Source: CBDCVO01 sp965223085 (GTDB taxonomy: Bacteria; Pseudomonadota; Gammaproteobacteria; Ga0077536). From it: 64,000 bases of DNA. Position 1 is the stretch's first letter, and the number at the start of each line of letters is the position of its first letter. Below the pieces are notes generated by a model. It saw only the letters and a list, made by a program, of their open reading frames with translations, had not been told where the DNA came from and ran no database searches. Shown here one piece after another: positions 17,672 to 25,196 of this stretch. The DNA is taken from contig OZ244981.1 of assembly GCA_965223085.1 (NCBI GenBank), positions 1,364,001 to 1,428,000 of the forward strand, written 5' to 3'. A program made the position numbers and the translations under genes.

Positions 17672-18273
17672 GAGAAAAAAGCGCCGGGCACCGGGTCGAG
17701 CCCAAGCGCTTGACGCAAAATCGCCCAGTGCATGGCTTCATCGGAGAGAATGCTCGCAGCGGCCAAGGACAAGTCGCGATTATCGAATAGCGGAATAGCG
17801 GCCGCATAGGCGCTGACCGCGCCGCGCTCGAGATCAGCGGCGAATTTCAACACCTCCGCTTGACCGTTAAGCTCAGCGAGAGGAAAGTCGTATGACGCCG
17901 GCGGCGCCGACGGTTCGCCACCCAATTTAACGATGGTTGTAGCCAGTAGATCGCTGTGCGCCCGGTGGTGGTCCTGAAAAGCCGCGGCGACCTTGAGCAC
18001 GGCCGCTTCTAGGAGACCGCTCTTAGCACCCACTTCATAGGCAGCGACCGCCTCACGCTCCGCAGCCAAGGCCGTATTCAAGATCCGTACGTCGTTCGCG
18101 GCATCGGTCGCGGCGTAACCGTCGGCGGCAACGCCTTTGGTGTAACCAGCGAGCAAGGCGATCGCGGTACCTGAAAGCGTCACGTTCATTGAGCTGAACA
18201 GGAAGTTGCGGCGCGGCACGTCTAGCTTGCTGCGCGAGCGCTTGGATAGCTTATTGGCATTATTTGCTTCCAT
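17668..18273 (-). CDS. Tat-exported ferritin-like domain protein
   Basis: 201 residues. The N-terminus has a twin-arginine motif (DVPRRNFLFSSMNV) followed by a hydrophobic segment, so it is probably exported folded. The mature part is a four-helix ferritin-like fold of the Ferritin_2 kind. Metal-ligand-type motifs recur: EREAVAAYE, FQDHHRAH, ADLERGAVSAY and SDEAMHW. Members of this group are poorly characterised; some are stress or desiccation associated, and a di-iron or manganese site is probable. The stop overlaps the start of the cytochrome c gene. Its place between a di-haem cytochrome and a cytochrome c suggests a periplasmic redox function, for example peroxide or iron oxidation. That is inference from context only. 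Confidence 0.8.
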   Translation of the reverse strand: MEANNANKLSKRSRSKLDVPRRNFLFSSMNVTLSGTAIALLAGYTKGVAADGYAATDAANDVRILNTALAAEREAVAAYEVGAKSGLLEAAVLKVAAAFQDHHRAHSDLLATTIVKLGGEPSAPPASYDFPLAELNGQAEVLKFAADLERGAVSAYAAAIPLFDNRDLSLAAASILSDEAMHWAILRQALGLDPVPGAFFS

Positions 18274-18393
18274 TTTCTAATCCTCGGGATTATTGCTAAC
18301 GGATGTGCCAGGCGGGACGCGCCGCGGCACAAATGATGTATGTAAATAATGCTTCTAAGCGCTGAGAAGTTCCCGCCCCAGACGTCGTGCCAC

Positions 18394-19743
18394 TTACAAT
18401 GACTTCAAGTACTGCCCCAACTGATAGCGTTCCGCCTCGTTCAGCCCTAAGCCAAAAAATGTGTTGTAGTGCACGATCACTTCGTCGAGATGCGCAAATC
18501 TTCCGTCGTGGAAAAAGCCACCCTTAGTATGCGTCCATAGACCTTTAAGGGGTGTTGTTCGATACCCTTCATCGGGGCTGCGTCCGGCTTGAAAGCCATC
18601 GATACCAATCTCCTCTGGCTTGTGGAGGTTCCATCCGGGCTCGGTAAAGAGTGGCGGCACATGGCAACTACTGCATCGCGCCTTACCAACAAATAGCGCT
18701 TCGCCAGCCGCTGCTGCGCGGCGATCGAATGAACGCCGCGGTGGTTTCGGTGAGTTTAGCGATAGTTGGTACAAATGTAGCGCCGGGAGCTTAGCGGTGA
18801 CCTGATCCTGATCGGGGGCAATGCGCACGTCATCGAAACCGTTGGCGGCCGCAATCGGAAACTTACTGGCGTCGCGTAAGCGCGGATCGTAGAGGCGCCC
18901 TTGACCCCCCATTTCCAGGACCGCGACCAGTGCGTTCCAGTGGGCGACCGAGCCCCAACCCGTCGAGGTATGAAGGTTGACCCCAGCTAACCCGAATGCC
19001 GGCGGGATCAGCGTTGCAGCAGAGCGGCCATCGGGCTGAAAAGCCTTGCCGTCGAGAAACAACGCTGCGTCGAACTTGCCGGGCCCCCAGGTATGCAACA
19101 CCTGCCGCACGGTGCCTTCATCAACGCCGAGCAGCTGCGCGAACGGCGTCAGATCCGGGGCGGCGGCAATAATGCGACCGACATCGAGGTCGCGGTTAGC
19201 CCAGCCATCCAAGCGCCGGCCGATACCTGGCGCTAGAGTATCGTCAACTTGACTGTGGCACAGTGCGCACTGCAAGCCGACGGACTCGATTTGACCATAG
19301 GCGTCAAAGAATCCGGTAACACCGACCACGGCATCGAGCTTGAGCAATGCGAGCGTGACCGCAGGATCATCAAGGTTGATGTGGCCACGCTTGAGCTGAC
19401 GACGCAGGCGCCGCGGCAACGCCTCGACATCGACCTTCAGGCCGAGGTGTAAGGCCACAGCGGGACTGACGCCGGGCCCCACACCGCCGTGATCCTCACC
19501 CGCGAGCGCTTCATGCAGGCGCAACGTGTCGCCCCAGAAAACCTGATTGCCGAAAGTATCGTAGCGAAATATTTCTCGACCCCGCTCGATCTGGGCGACA
19601 GCATTGGCGAGACTTCGATCATCATGGTTCCGCCGGTGCTTGCGATGATGACGCTCAGAATCCGCGTAAACGGCGCCGGTGAGGACCGCTACCGCGAGAA
19701 TTGAGACCAAAATAAAACCGACGATGTCGTTCTTGCGCCACAC
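18394..19743 (-). CDS. Di-haem cytochrome c peroxidase-like protein
   Basis: About 449 residues starting at a GTG with GGGAGGA seven bases upstream; the open frame extends eight codons further but the ribosome-binding site favours GTG. A hydrophobic export segment (VGFILVSILAVAVLTGAVYA) leads into a His/Arg-rich stretch. Two haem sites are present: CALCH in the first half and CSSCH in the second. The C-terminal TKGGFFHDGRFAHLDEVIVHYN block is shared with bacterial di-haem peroxidases and related oxidoreductases such as RoxA-like proteins. It heads the operon containing the ferritin-like protein, cytochrome c and the ECF sigma factor. A 13-bp perfect inverted repeat lies about 110 bases upstream. 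The exact oxidant or substrate is unknown. Confidence 0.85.
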   Translation of the reverse strand: MWRKNDIVGFILVSILAVAVLTGAVYADSERHHRKHRRNHDDRSLANAVAQIERGREIFRYDTFGNQVFWGDTLRLHEALAGEDHGGVGPGVSPAVALHLGLKVDVEALPRRLRRQLKRGHINLDDPAVTLALLKLDAVVGVTGFFDAYGQIESVGLQCALCHSQVDDTLAPGIGRRLDGWANRDLDVGRIIAAAPDLTPFAQLLGVDEGTVRQVLHTWGPGKFDAALFLDGKAFQPDGRSAATLIPPAFGLAGVNLHTSTGWGSVAHWNALVAVLEMGGQGRLYDPRLRDASKFPIAAANGFDDVRIAPDQDQVTAKLPALHLYQLSLNSPKPPRRSFDRRAAAAGEALFVGKARCSSCHVPPLFTEPGWNLHKPEEIGIDGFQAGRSPDEGYRTTPLKGLWTHTKGGFFHDGRFAHLDEVIVHYNTFFGLGLNEAERYQLGQYLKSL

Positions 19744-19855
19744 GATATGTTCCTCCCGGATCTCCACTGTTGGATGGGACGGCGCGGTTATCAGTCACGC
19801 TCCAATAGGATTAATGCAACGGGAGGGCGTTTGGTTCCCGAACGGATCATGCGCG

Positions 19856-19891
19856 GCCATTTAGCGGCGAGCGAACGTGCCGCTAAATGGC
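19856..19891. promoter_or_regulatory. 13-bp perfect inverted repeat upstream of the di-haem operon
   Basis: GCCATTTAGCGGC (19856–19868), loop of ten bases, GCCGCTAAATGGC (19879–19891). It lies 113–148 bases upstream of the GTG of the di-haem gene, inside the presumed promoter region. No U-tract follows on either strand, so an operator or a structured leader is more likely than a terminator. A perfect pair of 13-mers at this spacing is not expected by chance in a window this size. Confidence 0.6.
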
Positions 19892-20014
19892 AAAACGACA
19901 GCGGTAGTCGGCATGCGCGAGCGCGTTTAGAGCGTCACTAAGGGGACTGCTCTCGCGGGTATCTAACGCCTAAACAATCGCGGCGCGGTTCTTGGGCGCA
20001 CGCCTATCCAGAAA

Positions 20015-20297
20015 ATTCACCAAATAAATAATCTATGTTTTAAATATCCATTTCATTTATCTATCGGCTTCGTCAATACTTGCCCTCAACAATGACGCCG
20101 CAATGAGCAGCGCCAGCATCACTCAGCAAGGAACTCAACATGAACAAGCACACCGCCAATGCAAACCTCGCACACAGCGAAAACCCCAATAAGGCCAACC
20201 GCCTCGCCGTCACCGTCATCTCCCTAACCACTGCCTCCCTGTGGGTGCTGCTCGCCGTGAGCTTAAGCACCAGCTTGCAGGTCCCAGGGATCAGCTA
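20015..20297 (+). repeat. Direct repeat copy 2 (283 bp small-gene cassette)
   Basis: Same sequence and orientation as 12961–13243, with one substitution near its left end. Its right edge coincides exactly with the stop codon of the minus-strand crotonase-family gene: the shared CTA gives both the last bases of the small gene's stop region on plus and the TAG stop of the neighbour on minus. The offset between copies is 7,054 bases. Confidence 0.95.
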
Positions 20298-20298
20298 G
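20140..20298 (+). CDS. Small single-pass membrane protein, copy 2
   Basis: Encodes the same 52 residues as the gene at 13086–13244, with the same AAGGAACTCAAC ribosome-binding region. The only change is at the stop, TAG here and TAA in copy 1, because the repeat ends inside the stop codon. Overlaps the end of the convergent crotonase-family gene by four bases. The complete conservation of the reading frame, start signal and upstream region in both copies suggests that the unit is functional or very recently copied. Family unknown. Confidence 0.65.
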   Translation: MNKHTANANLAHSENPNKANRLAVTVISLTTASLWVLLAVSLSTSLQVPGIS

Positions 20299-21074
20299 AG
20301 CGTTTCGTTACCGAACTTGGCCGGCCAATGATCACATGCGGCCAAACCTTCTAAAGCCAGTCCATAGGGAAGGTTGTCCAACATCGCGCGCTTGACTTGA
20401 TGTAGCACGGCTTCGCGCGTTAGCCGCACGGTAAGCTCTGGTCGTTTGCGAATGTTGCGTGCCAGTGACCAAGCACGTTCTAGGAGATCGGCCTGCGGCA
20501 CGATTTCGTTGACGATGCCCAGACGCTGCGCCTCCTGCGCGGAGAGTTCTTGGCCCGTCATCAGGAAGTAGCGACCACGGTTGAGACCTAGCAACATCGG
20601 CCACACGACATGCACGCCATCGCCGGGGACTAAGCCGCTGGGAAAGTGCGGCGCATCCTGAAACGTCGCATGATCGGCTGCTAAAACGATATCACATAGC
20701 AGCGCAAGTTCTGCGTGCACGCTTGCTGGACCGTTGACCGCCGCGATCATCGGCGCTTGGATCTCCAGCAAATTCATGAGCAAACGCTTGGCATCGGGCA
20801 GCACATGTTCGCCCCAAACTTTCGCGTCGAGCGCGCCGCCGCCGAGGTCTTCGTTGTGAATAAAGGTCGTGCCGGAACCTGTAAAGATGATCACCTTGTT
20901 ATCCGGATCGCTCGCGATATCGGCGAAGCAATAACCTAATTCTTGGTGGGGCGCGAATCCCCAAATTACATCACCATCATTACTATGCATCGAGATCTGC
21001 AAGATCCCGTCTTCGCGATGAAATTTAATGTGTTCATACTTTTTCGAATATTCGTCCAATGATGGAACTTGCAT
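20295..21074 (-). CDS. Crotonase-family hydrolase, 6-oxocamphor-hydrolase-like
   Basis: 259 residues from the ATG with AGGGGG upstream; the open frame extends 64 codons further but that portion is not protein-like. Similarity to Rhodococcus 6-oxocamphor hydrolase is visible along the length: LDEYSKKYEHIKF, WGFAPHQELGYCFADIASD, NKVIIFTGSG, MIAAVNGP, VHAELALLCDIVLAAD, FQDAPHFPSGLVPGDGVHVVWP and NRGRYFLMTGQELSA. The His of HAE and the Asp of VPGDG, both used in retro-Claisen C-C cleavage by that enzyme, are kept. It probably cleaves a cyclic or non-enolisable beta-diketone, although ordinary enoyl-CoA hydratase activity cannot be excluded. The stop codon is formed at the edge of repeat copy 2, so the native C-terminus may have been altered. 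Confidence 0.82.
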   Translation of the reverse strand: MQVPSLDEYSKKYEHIKFHREDGILQISMHSNDGDVIWGFAPHQELGYCFADIASDPDNKVIIFTGSGTTFIHNEDLGGGALDAKVWGEHVLPDAKRLLMNLLEIQAPMIAAVNGPASVHAELALLCDIVLAADHATFQDAPHFPSGLVPGDGVHVVWPMLLGLNRGRYFLMTGQELSAQEAQRLGIVNEIVPQADLLERAWSLARNIRKRPELTVRLTREAVLHQVKRAMLDNLPYGLALEGLAACDHWPAKFGNETL

Positions 21075-21238
21075 CGTTGTACCCCCTAAATAGCGAACGA
21101 AATGGTCGCCTAGCGATCGCTGAGAAAACCTATCACGCGACCAAGGAGTGTATAGTACAAGGAAGAATGGCTTCCCACTTACTACAACGGCAAAAGCTTG
21201 TCGAATAGCGAATGCTTGGGTCGAATTGCGGAGCGGAC

Positions 21239-22099
21239 ATGGCGCTATACAGAGACTTCGAAACACAGGAAGAAATCGATGCCGAGTACAACGTTGAATT
21301 GAGCGTACCGGACTTCACCATATACGCCGATCAGTTTATCAACGAAAGCCGCACCACCCGGGCGCGGTTGGCGTGTAACTTGGACTTACAGTTTGGACCC
21401 ACTCGCGAGGAGACGCTCGATATTTTCCCTGCCGCTGATCCCAACGCGCCGATTTTAGTATTCATACATGGGGGTTACTGGCGGCGTTTAAGCAGTAAGG
21501 AATTCAGTTTCGTCGCAACTGCACCCAGTGCGCGTGGCTGCACCGTCGTGGTAACAAATTATTCGCTGTGCCCGAAAGTGAGCATGGCAGAAATTACGCG
21601 ACAATCTCGCGCCGCACTAGCGTGGCTCTACACTACACCGATTGAATACAATGGTGACCGCGAGCGGATCTATGTCGCTGGTCATTCAGCCGGCGCGCAG
21701 CAAGCCGCGATGTTACTCGCTACCGATTGGCTGGGGGAATATGACTTACCCGCGGACATCATCAAGGGTGGCGTAATGATCAGCGGTCTCTACGATCTTC
21801 GCCCCCTGCGCTACAGCTTCGTGCAACCGAAGCTACTGCTGAATTACGAGCTCATCCAACAGCAAAGCCCGCTTTTTCACTTACCCGATAAAGCCCCGCC
21901 CGTGTTGATTAGCGTGGGATCAGCCGAACCTTCCGAATTCCGGCGCCAGTCGCGCGAGTATTTCGATGCCTGGACGCATGCGGGTTTGGCCGGCGAGTAT
22001 TTCGAACAAGCGGACAAGAATCATTTCAGTGCCATCGATGGTTTTCTCGATCGGAATAGTAATTTGTTCACGCGCATAACGGCGCTCTGCGATTTTTGA
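21239..22099 (+). CDS. Alpha/beta hydrolase, esterase/kynurenine formamidase-like
   Basis: 286 residues from the ATG with GCGGAG just upstream (MALYRDFETQEEIDAEYNVE). The oxyanion-hole motif HGGYWR and the nucleophile elbow GHSAGAQQ place it in the hormone-sensitive-lipase/kynurenine formamidase group. A likely catalytic Asp is in the PPVLISVGSAEPSEF region and the His is in ADKNHFSAIDGF. N-terminal EYNVELSVPDF resembles formamidase-like esterases. It is divergent from the oxocamphor-hydrolase-like gene with about 165 bases between, so the pair could share a control region and a pathway. The substrate is unknown. Confidence 0.85.
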   Translation: MALYRDFETQEEIDAEYNVELSVPDFTIYADQFINESRTTRARLACNLDLQFGPTREETLDIFPAADPNAPILVFIHGGYWRRLSSKEFSFVATAPSARGCTVVVTNYSLCPKVSMAEITRQSRAALAWLYTTPIEYNGDRERIYVAGHSAGAQQAAMLLATDWLGEYDLPADIIKGGVMISGLYDLRPLRYSFVQPKLLLNYELIQQQSPLFHLPDKAPPVLISVGSAEPSEFRRQSREYFDAWTHAGLAGEYFEQADKNHFSAIDGFLDRNSNLFTRITALCDF

Positions 22100-22129
22100 G
22101 CGCCTCGCCCTGAGCGGCAGGGCCGTGCT

Positions 22130-22949
22130 TTATGACATCGAGCCGATCGTCGCGTAGAGTGCGAAACCAACGAAATTGCCGCGCGCATAACCCAAGGTTC
22201 CACACAGTAGCGCGGGCAATACGAGGTCGTCGCGTTTAAACGAAAGCGCCATGGCCGCAGCGATCGGTGCCCCCAGCGCACATGCATTGGAGGCGATGAA
22301 GGTTTGTTCGATATCGAGTTTGAATAACTTCGCGCCGATGATGATGCACAAGAAATGAACGCCCAATATCAAGGTGCAAAACAGTATTATTGCACCACCG
22401 AACGTTTGCACCGCGTGAATGCTGGCCGCCGCGTCGATAGCACCGAACAGTATTTGCAGCAACACGAAACCCATGCCGCGGGCGGCATCCAAAGCGCCAA
22501 AGAAGCGCGGAAAACAGGTTGCCAAGGCTACGCTCAGCACCGTAATTGTTTAGTACCGCAGCGCCGGGCCACTGCAACTGTGCCTGAAGCGCGGCGCCGG
22601 CGGCGCAAATCGTCGCACTGATGGTTAACGCATAGAGCAGCCGATTGGGCAAAAATGGCACACCTGCTGACAGTACCGTTTGTGGCTCAGCTTGTGCTTC
22701 TGAGCTGCCGAGAAAGGCAGCGAAAAACGCGACGCTTCCAAACAGAAATAGCGGGATCAAATAGATGATTACGACCAAGTTCCCGGCGGCAACTACCGCC
22801 GCCAATGAGCCATCCTCAACCCAGCCGAGTGCCGTGCCGCCCCCATAAGCCGCCGCCAAAGTCGCGGCAATCTGGCTATCGTGCGCGCCCAAGGAAACGC
22901 CGATATAGGCTAGCAGGCTGCCGCTCAGCCGAGGTGATGATTTCTCCAG
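22130..22949 (-). pseudogene. DUF819-family membrane protein, truncated and frameshifted
   Basis: The C-terminal frame (from about 22545 down) reads ITVLSVALATCFPRFFGAL ... ASNACALGAPIAAAMALSF ... GTLGYARGNFVGFALYATIG, a clear DUF819 (YjcL-like) integral membrane ending. The preceding frame carries LLAYIGVSLGAHDSQIAATLAAAYGGGTAL and further hydrophobic segments, as far as VLNN. A one-base shift at about 22541–22552 separates the two. Upstream, the frame meets a stop at 22950–22952 without any ATG, and the first hundred or so residues of the family are missing. The gene is therefore probably dead even if the frameshift were an error. It ends 30 bases from the hydrolase stop, in convergent orientation. 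Confidence 0.75.
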
Positions 22950-22952
22950 CTA

Positions 22953-23394
22953 TTCCAATGCACGACCTCCTCAGGCAGTCTCCGCGTCGCGGGTTTGAAA
23001 CTATCGCCGGTGTAATAAGCAATTGATAGTAGCACCGTTTGCGTGACGTCATCGGGCATATCGAGCACACGCGCTGCAGCTGGCGCGTTTTTCAAATGTC
23101 CGCCGCTGAAACAACTAGCAAGCGCGCAGATCAGCTACCATGGTTAGCAGCCACATTAGCTAGGGGGCGAACACGCGCCACACCGCCAACCGCCTCCACA
23201 GTCGCGTTTCAACAAGCTCTAATTTCGATCTTGACCCTCAGCGCCAACACTCTGTCGGACTTGCATAACACTTACAAAGATCGGCGTTCTACTTAGAATT
23301 AGTTATTCTTCCAGGGCCGCGGTTATGATGCCCTCGGCATCGACGTCATTAACTATGATAGTTACTAATTTTTTTATGATGGGAGCGTCTTTTT
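22953..23394. other. Intergenic region upstream of the Fae homologue
   Basis: About 440 bases with no supportable gene. The last 100 bases are AT-rich with TTATAGTTACTAATTT-like sequence and end in a GGGAGCG ribosome-binding site, so the promoter for the Fae homologue is probably in 23280–23380. Nothing else could be identified. Confidence 0.4.
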
Positions 23395-23946
23395 ATGAGT
23401 GATCAGCGCATTGTGTTACGTACCGGTGAGGCTTTGGTTGCAGGGGGACCACCAGGGACTGCGGCGGAACCCGAAATCGTGATCGGTGAACTAGACGGAC
23501 CGGTGGGTACTGCGATCGCGACGTTAACCGGTGATCAGGCCAAAGGGCACAGCAAAGTCTTTGCTATTCTCAATACCGACATCCAAGTCCGACCGGTGAC
23601 CCTCATGGTCAGCAAAGTGACTGTGAACAATAATCGTTACACAAATATTTTGATGGGCACCGTGCAAAGCGCGATCGCCAATGGCGTTTTGGATGCCGTG
23701 CGTGCCGGGGACATACCTAAAGAAAGGGTCAACGATTTAGGCATTATTTGTTCGGTATGGTTGAAACCTAGCGTCGCGAGTGACGACAACCTAGACCATA
23801 AGAAATTATTTGAAATACACCGCGAAGCAACGGCGCGTGCGCTCGGCAAAGCGATGCGAAACGAACCCAGTATCGATTGGCTCCTAGCGCATCAAGAAGA
23901 GATCACGCATAAGTATTATCAACTTGGTTTAGAAGGAAAGATCTAA
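23395..23946 (+). CDS. Formaldehyde-activating enzyme (Fae) family protein, divergent
   Basis: 183 residues. The Fae fold is recognisable: GEALVAGGPPG near the N-terminus, EIVIGELDGPVGTAI, VRPVTLMVSKVTVNN, GTVQSAIANGVLDAVRAGDIP, and IHREATARALGKAM. Authentic Fae condenses formaldehyde with tetrahydromethanopterin. In the alignment I can make by eye, the catalytic His of the AHIDLIIG motif is replaced, the sequence here being AEPEIVIG. The protein also carries an extra C-terminal helix with WLLAHQEEITHKYY. It may thus be one of the Fae-like paralogues with altered chemistry or a binding role. No other methanopterin-pathway gene is in the window. ATG with GGGAGCG upstream; an AT-rich terminator-like hairpin follows the stop. 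Confidence 0.8.
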   Translation: MSDQRIVLRTGEALVAGGPPGTAAEPEIVIGELDGPVGTAIATLTGDQAKGHSKVFAILNTDIQVRPVTLMVSKVTVNNNRYTNILMGTVQSAIANGVLDAVRAGDIPKERVNDLGIICSVWLKPSVASDDNLDHKKLFEIHREATARALGKAMRNEPSIDWLLAHQEEITHKYYQLGLEGKI

Positions 23947-23950
23947 GCAA

Positions 23951-23976
23951 ATTACTAAATTCCCAGTAATATTTTT
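23951..23976 (+). terminator. Possible intrinsic terminator after the Fae homologue
   Basis: ATTACT, an eight-base loop, AGTAAT, then ATTTTT. The stem is short and AU-rich, so termination would be weak. It begins four bases after the stop codon. Confidence 0.4.
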
Positions 23977-24050
23977 ACCGCGATTTTATCAAAATCATAT
24001 GTTAGCTTAGCCACTATTCCGTTCGGCTGAAGACATGCTAGGAGGGCATC

Positions 24051-24866
24051 ATGACAAGGCGACCTCTATGTTCGTACATCTTGACCGGGATCTTAACCAG
24101 TGTGTATGTGGCAACGACCACTGCTGCAGAAATCGTAGCCGCGGGTAGTACCAATTTCGGTCCAGGCATTTGCACCGGTACAAGTAGCCAGGTTGACAGG
24201 GAACCGAATCCTCCCGGCAGTGCTTTCACGCGGTCATGGGTTCGTGTCAACGAAGTCGGCGCAGGATACGAATATGCGGCATCGTCCGATATCGGCCTAT
24301 TGGAGTTGAAAGTCTATGGACAACTAGATAAGACCGAGGACGACATTGAATGTGGTGTCGTTAATGCGCAGGCCCGCCTCAACGATGTGGTGACGCTCCA
24401 GAGTGATTCGCCGGATAACTACGACGTGACGATGACCTTGGACATTGATGGAACTATCACGATCATGAATGGTAATGCACGTGGTGGTGCGAGCATTGCC
24501 TTTGGCGAGGTCGGGACGCTACGAGCGCGTGACTTTGGTAGCTACGCGACAGGCGGGGCTGTTAGCGACCAGTTGTCAGTGACGCGAACGTTTAACGGTG
24601 ATGTTGATGTAAACATAACGGCGTCGCTATTTTTTACCATAAGCGAAGTTTTAGCGGGCGGATTCGTCGAAGGTAGACTGGACAATACGGCCAGCTTACG
24701 GTTGCATTTGCCGCCGGGAGTCACAATTCACGACTCAGAATCCGGCACCTTTAACGTCGTGATAACGCCGATCCCGATTCCCGCCAGTTTGTTGCTCTTC
24801 GCACCGGGCCTGTTCGCGCTGGGCTTATTGCGCCCATCCCGGTGCTGGCGAAGGCGTGGCTTCTGA
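24051..24866 (+). CDS. Secreted protein with VPLPA/PEP-CTERM-like sorting tail
   Basis: 271 residues. A signal peptide (LTGILTSVYVATTTAAE) is followed by a Gly/Asp/Thr-rich beta-type secreted body with no known enzyme motif. The C-terminus reads TPIPIPASLLLFAPGLFALG followed by a basic RCWRRR cluster, the layout of the VPLPA variant of exosortase sorting signals. The ATG follows GGAGGG. With the PEP-CTERM protein at 4.7–5.3 kb this is the second candidate exosortase substrate in the window. It has no partner gene adjacent. The role is probably in extracellular matrix or surface, but that is only the family trend. Confidence 0.78.
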   Translation: MTRRPLCSYILTGILTSVYVATTTAAEIVAAGSTNFGPGICTGTSSQVDREPNPPGSAFTRSWVRVNEVGAGYEYAASSDIGLLELKVYGQLDKTEDDIECGVVNAQARLNDVVTLQSDSPDNYDVTMTLDIDGTITIMNGNARGGASIAFGEVGTLRARDFGSYATGGAVSDQLSVTRTFNGDVDVNITASLFFTISEVLAGGFVEGRLDNTASLRLHLPPGVTIHDSESGTFNVVITPIPIPASLLLFAPGLFALGLLRPSRCWRRRGF

Positions 24867-25196
24867 CCGAACTGGTCGCAGGCCTGACGACGGAGGGCGC
24901 GTACGACCTCGACCGGGTTACTCACAACCGTTGTGCCACCCTCCAGAAATCCGTCCTTGTTCCGCTATAAGCCGCCCCTGAGAAAACCATAGCGGTGTGG
25001 TGTGGGCGCGCTCGTCTAAGTTCGTCTCTCTAGGGAAGCGCTCAAGCAAGCCTGTCCGGCCGCAGCACCCGTGGTTCTCGTGCAATTTAAAGCAACATCG
25101 CAAGGGCGACGAACGTGGCCAGCATCTCCTTGCCGGCCAGCGGGTCACCACAGATGATGTGGCGCGCCGACAATAACCCGAGTCCGATCGAAAGCC
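24867..25196. other. Intergenic region, nothing recognised
   Basis: 330 bases between convergent genes. A minus-strand open frame at 24918–25151 is Arg/Cys/Trp-rich and unlike a real protein. No repeat, hairpin with U-tract or RNA gene was seen. Confidence 0.5.

Noticed and set aside
23251..23262. TCTGTCGGACTT shared with 46963–46974, thought to be a mobile-element end
   Set aside because: A 12-base match is expected many times by chance in 64 kb, and the flanks are unrelated.
24022..24038. GG-N10-GC element before the VPLPA-like gene as a second sigma-54 promoter
   Set aside because: It lies so close to the start codon that the transcript would lack room for the ribosome-binding site, and most consensus positions fail.
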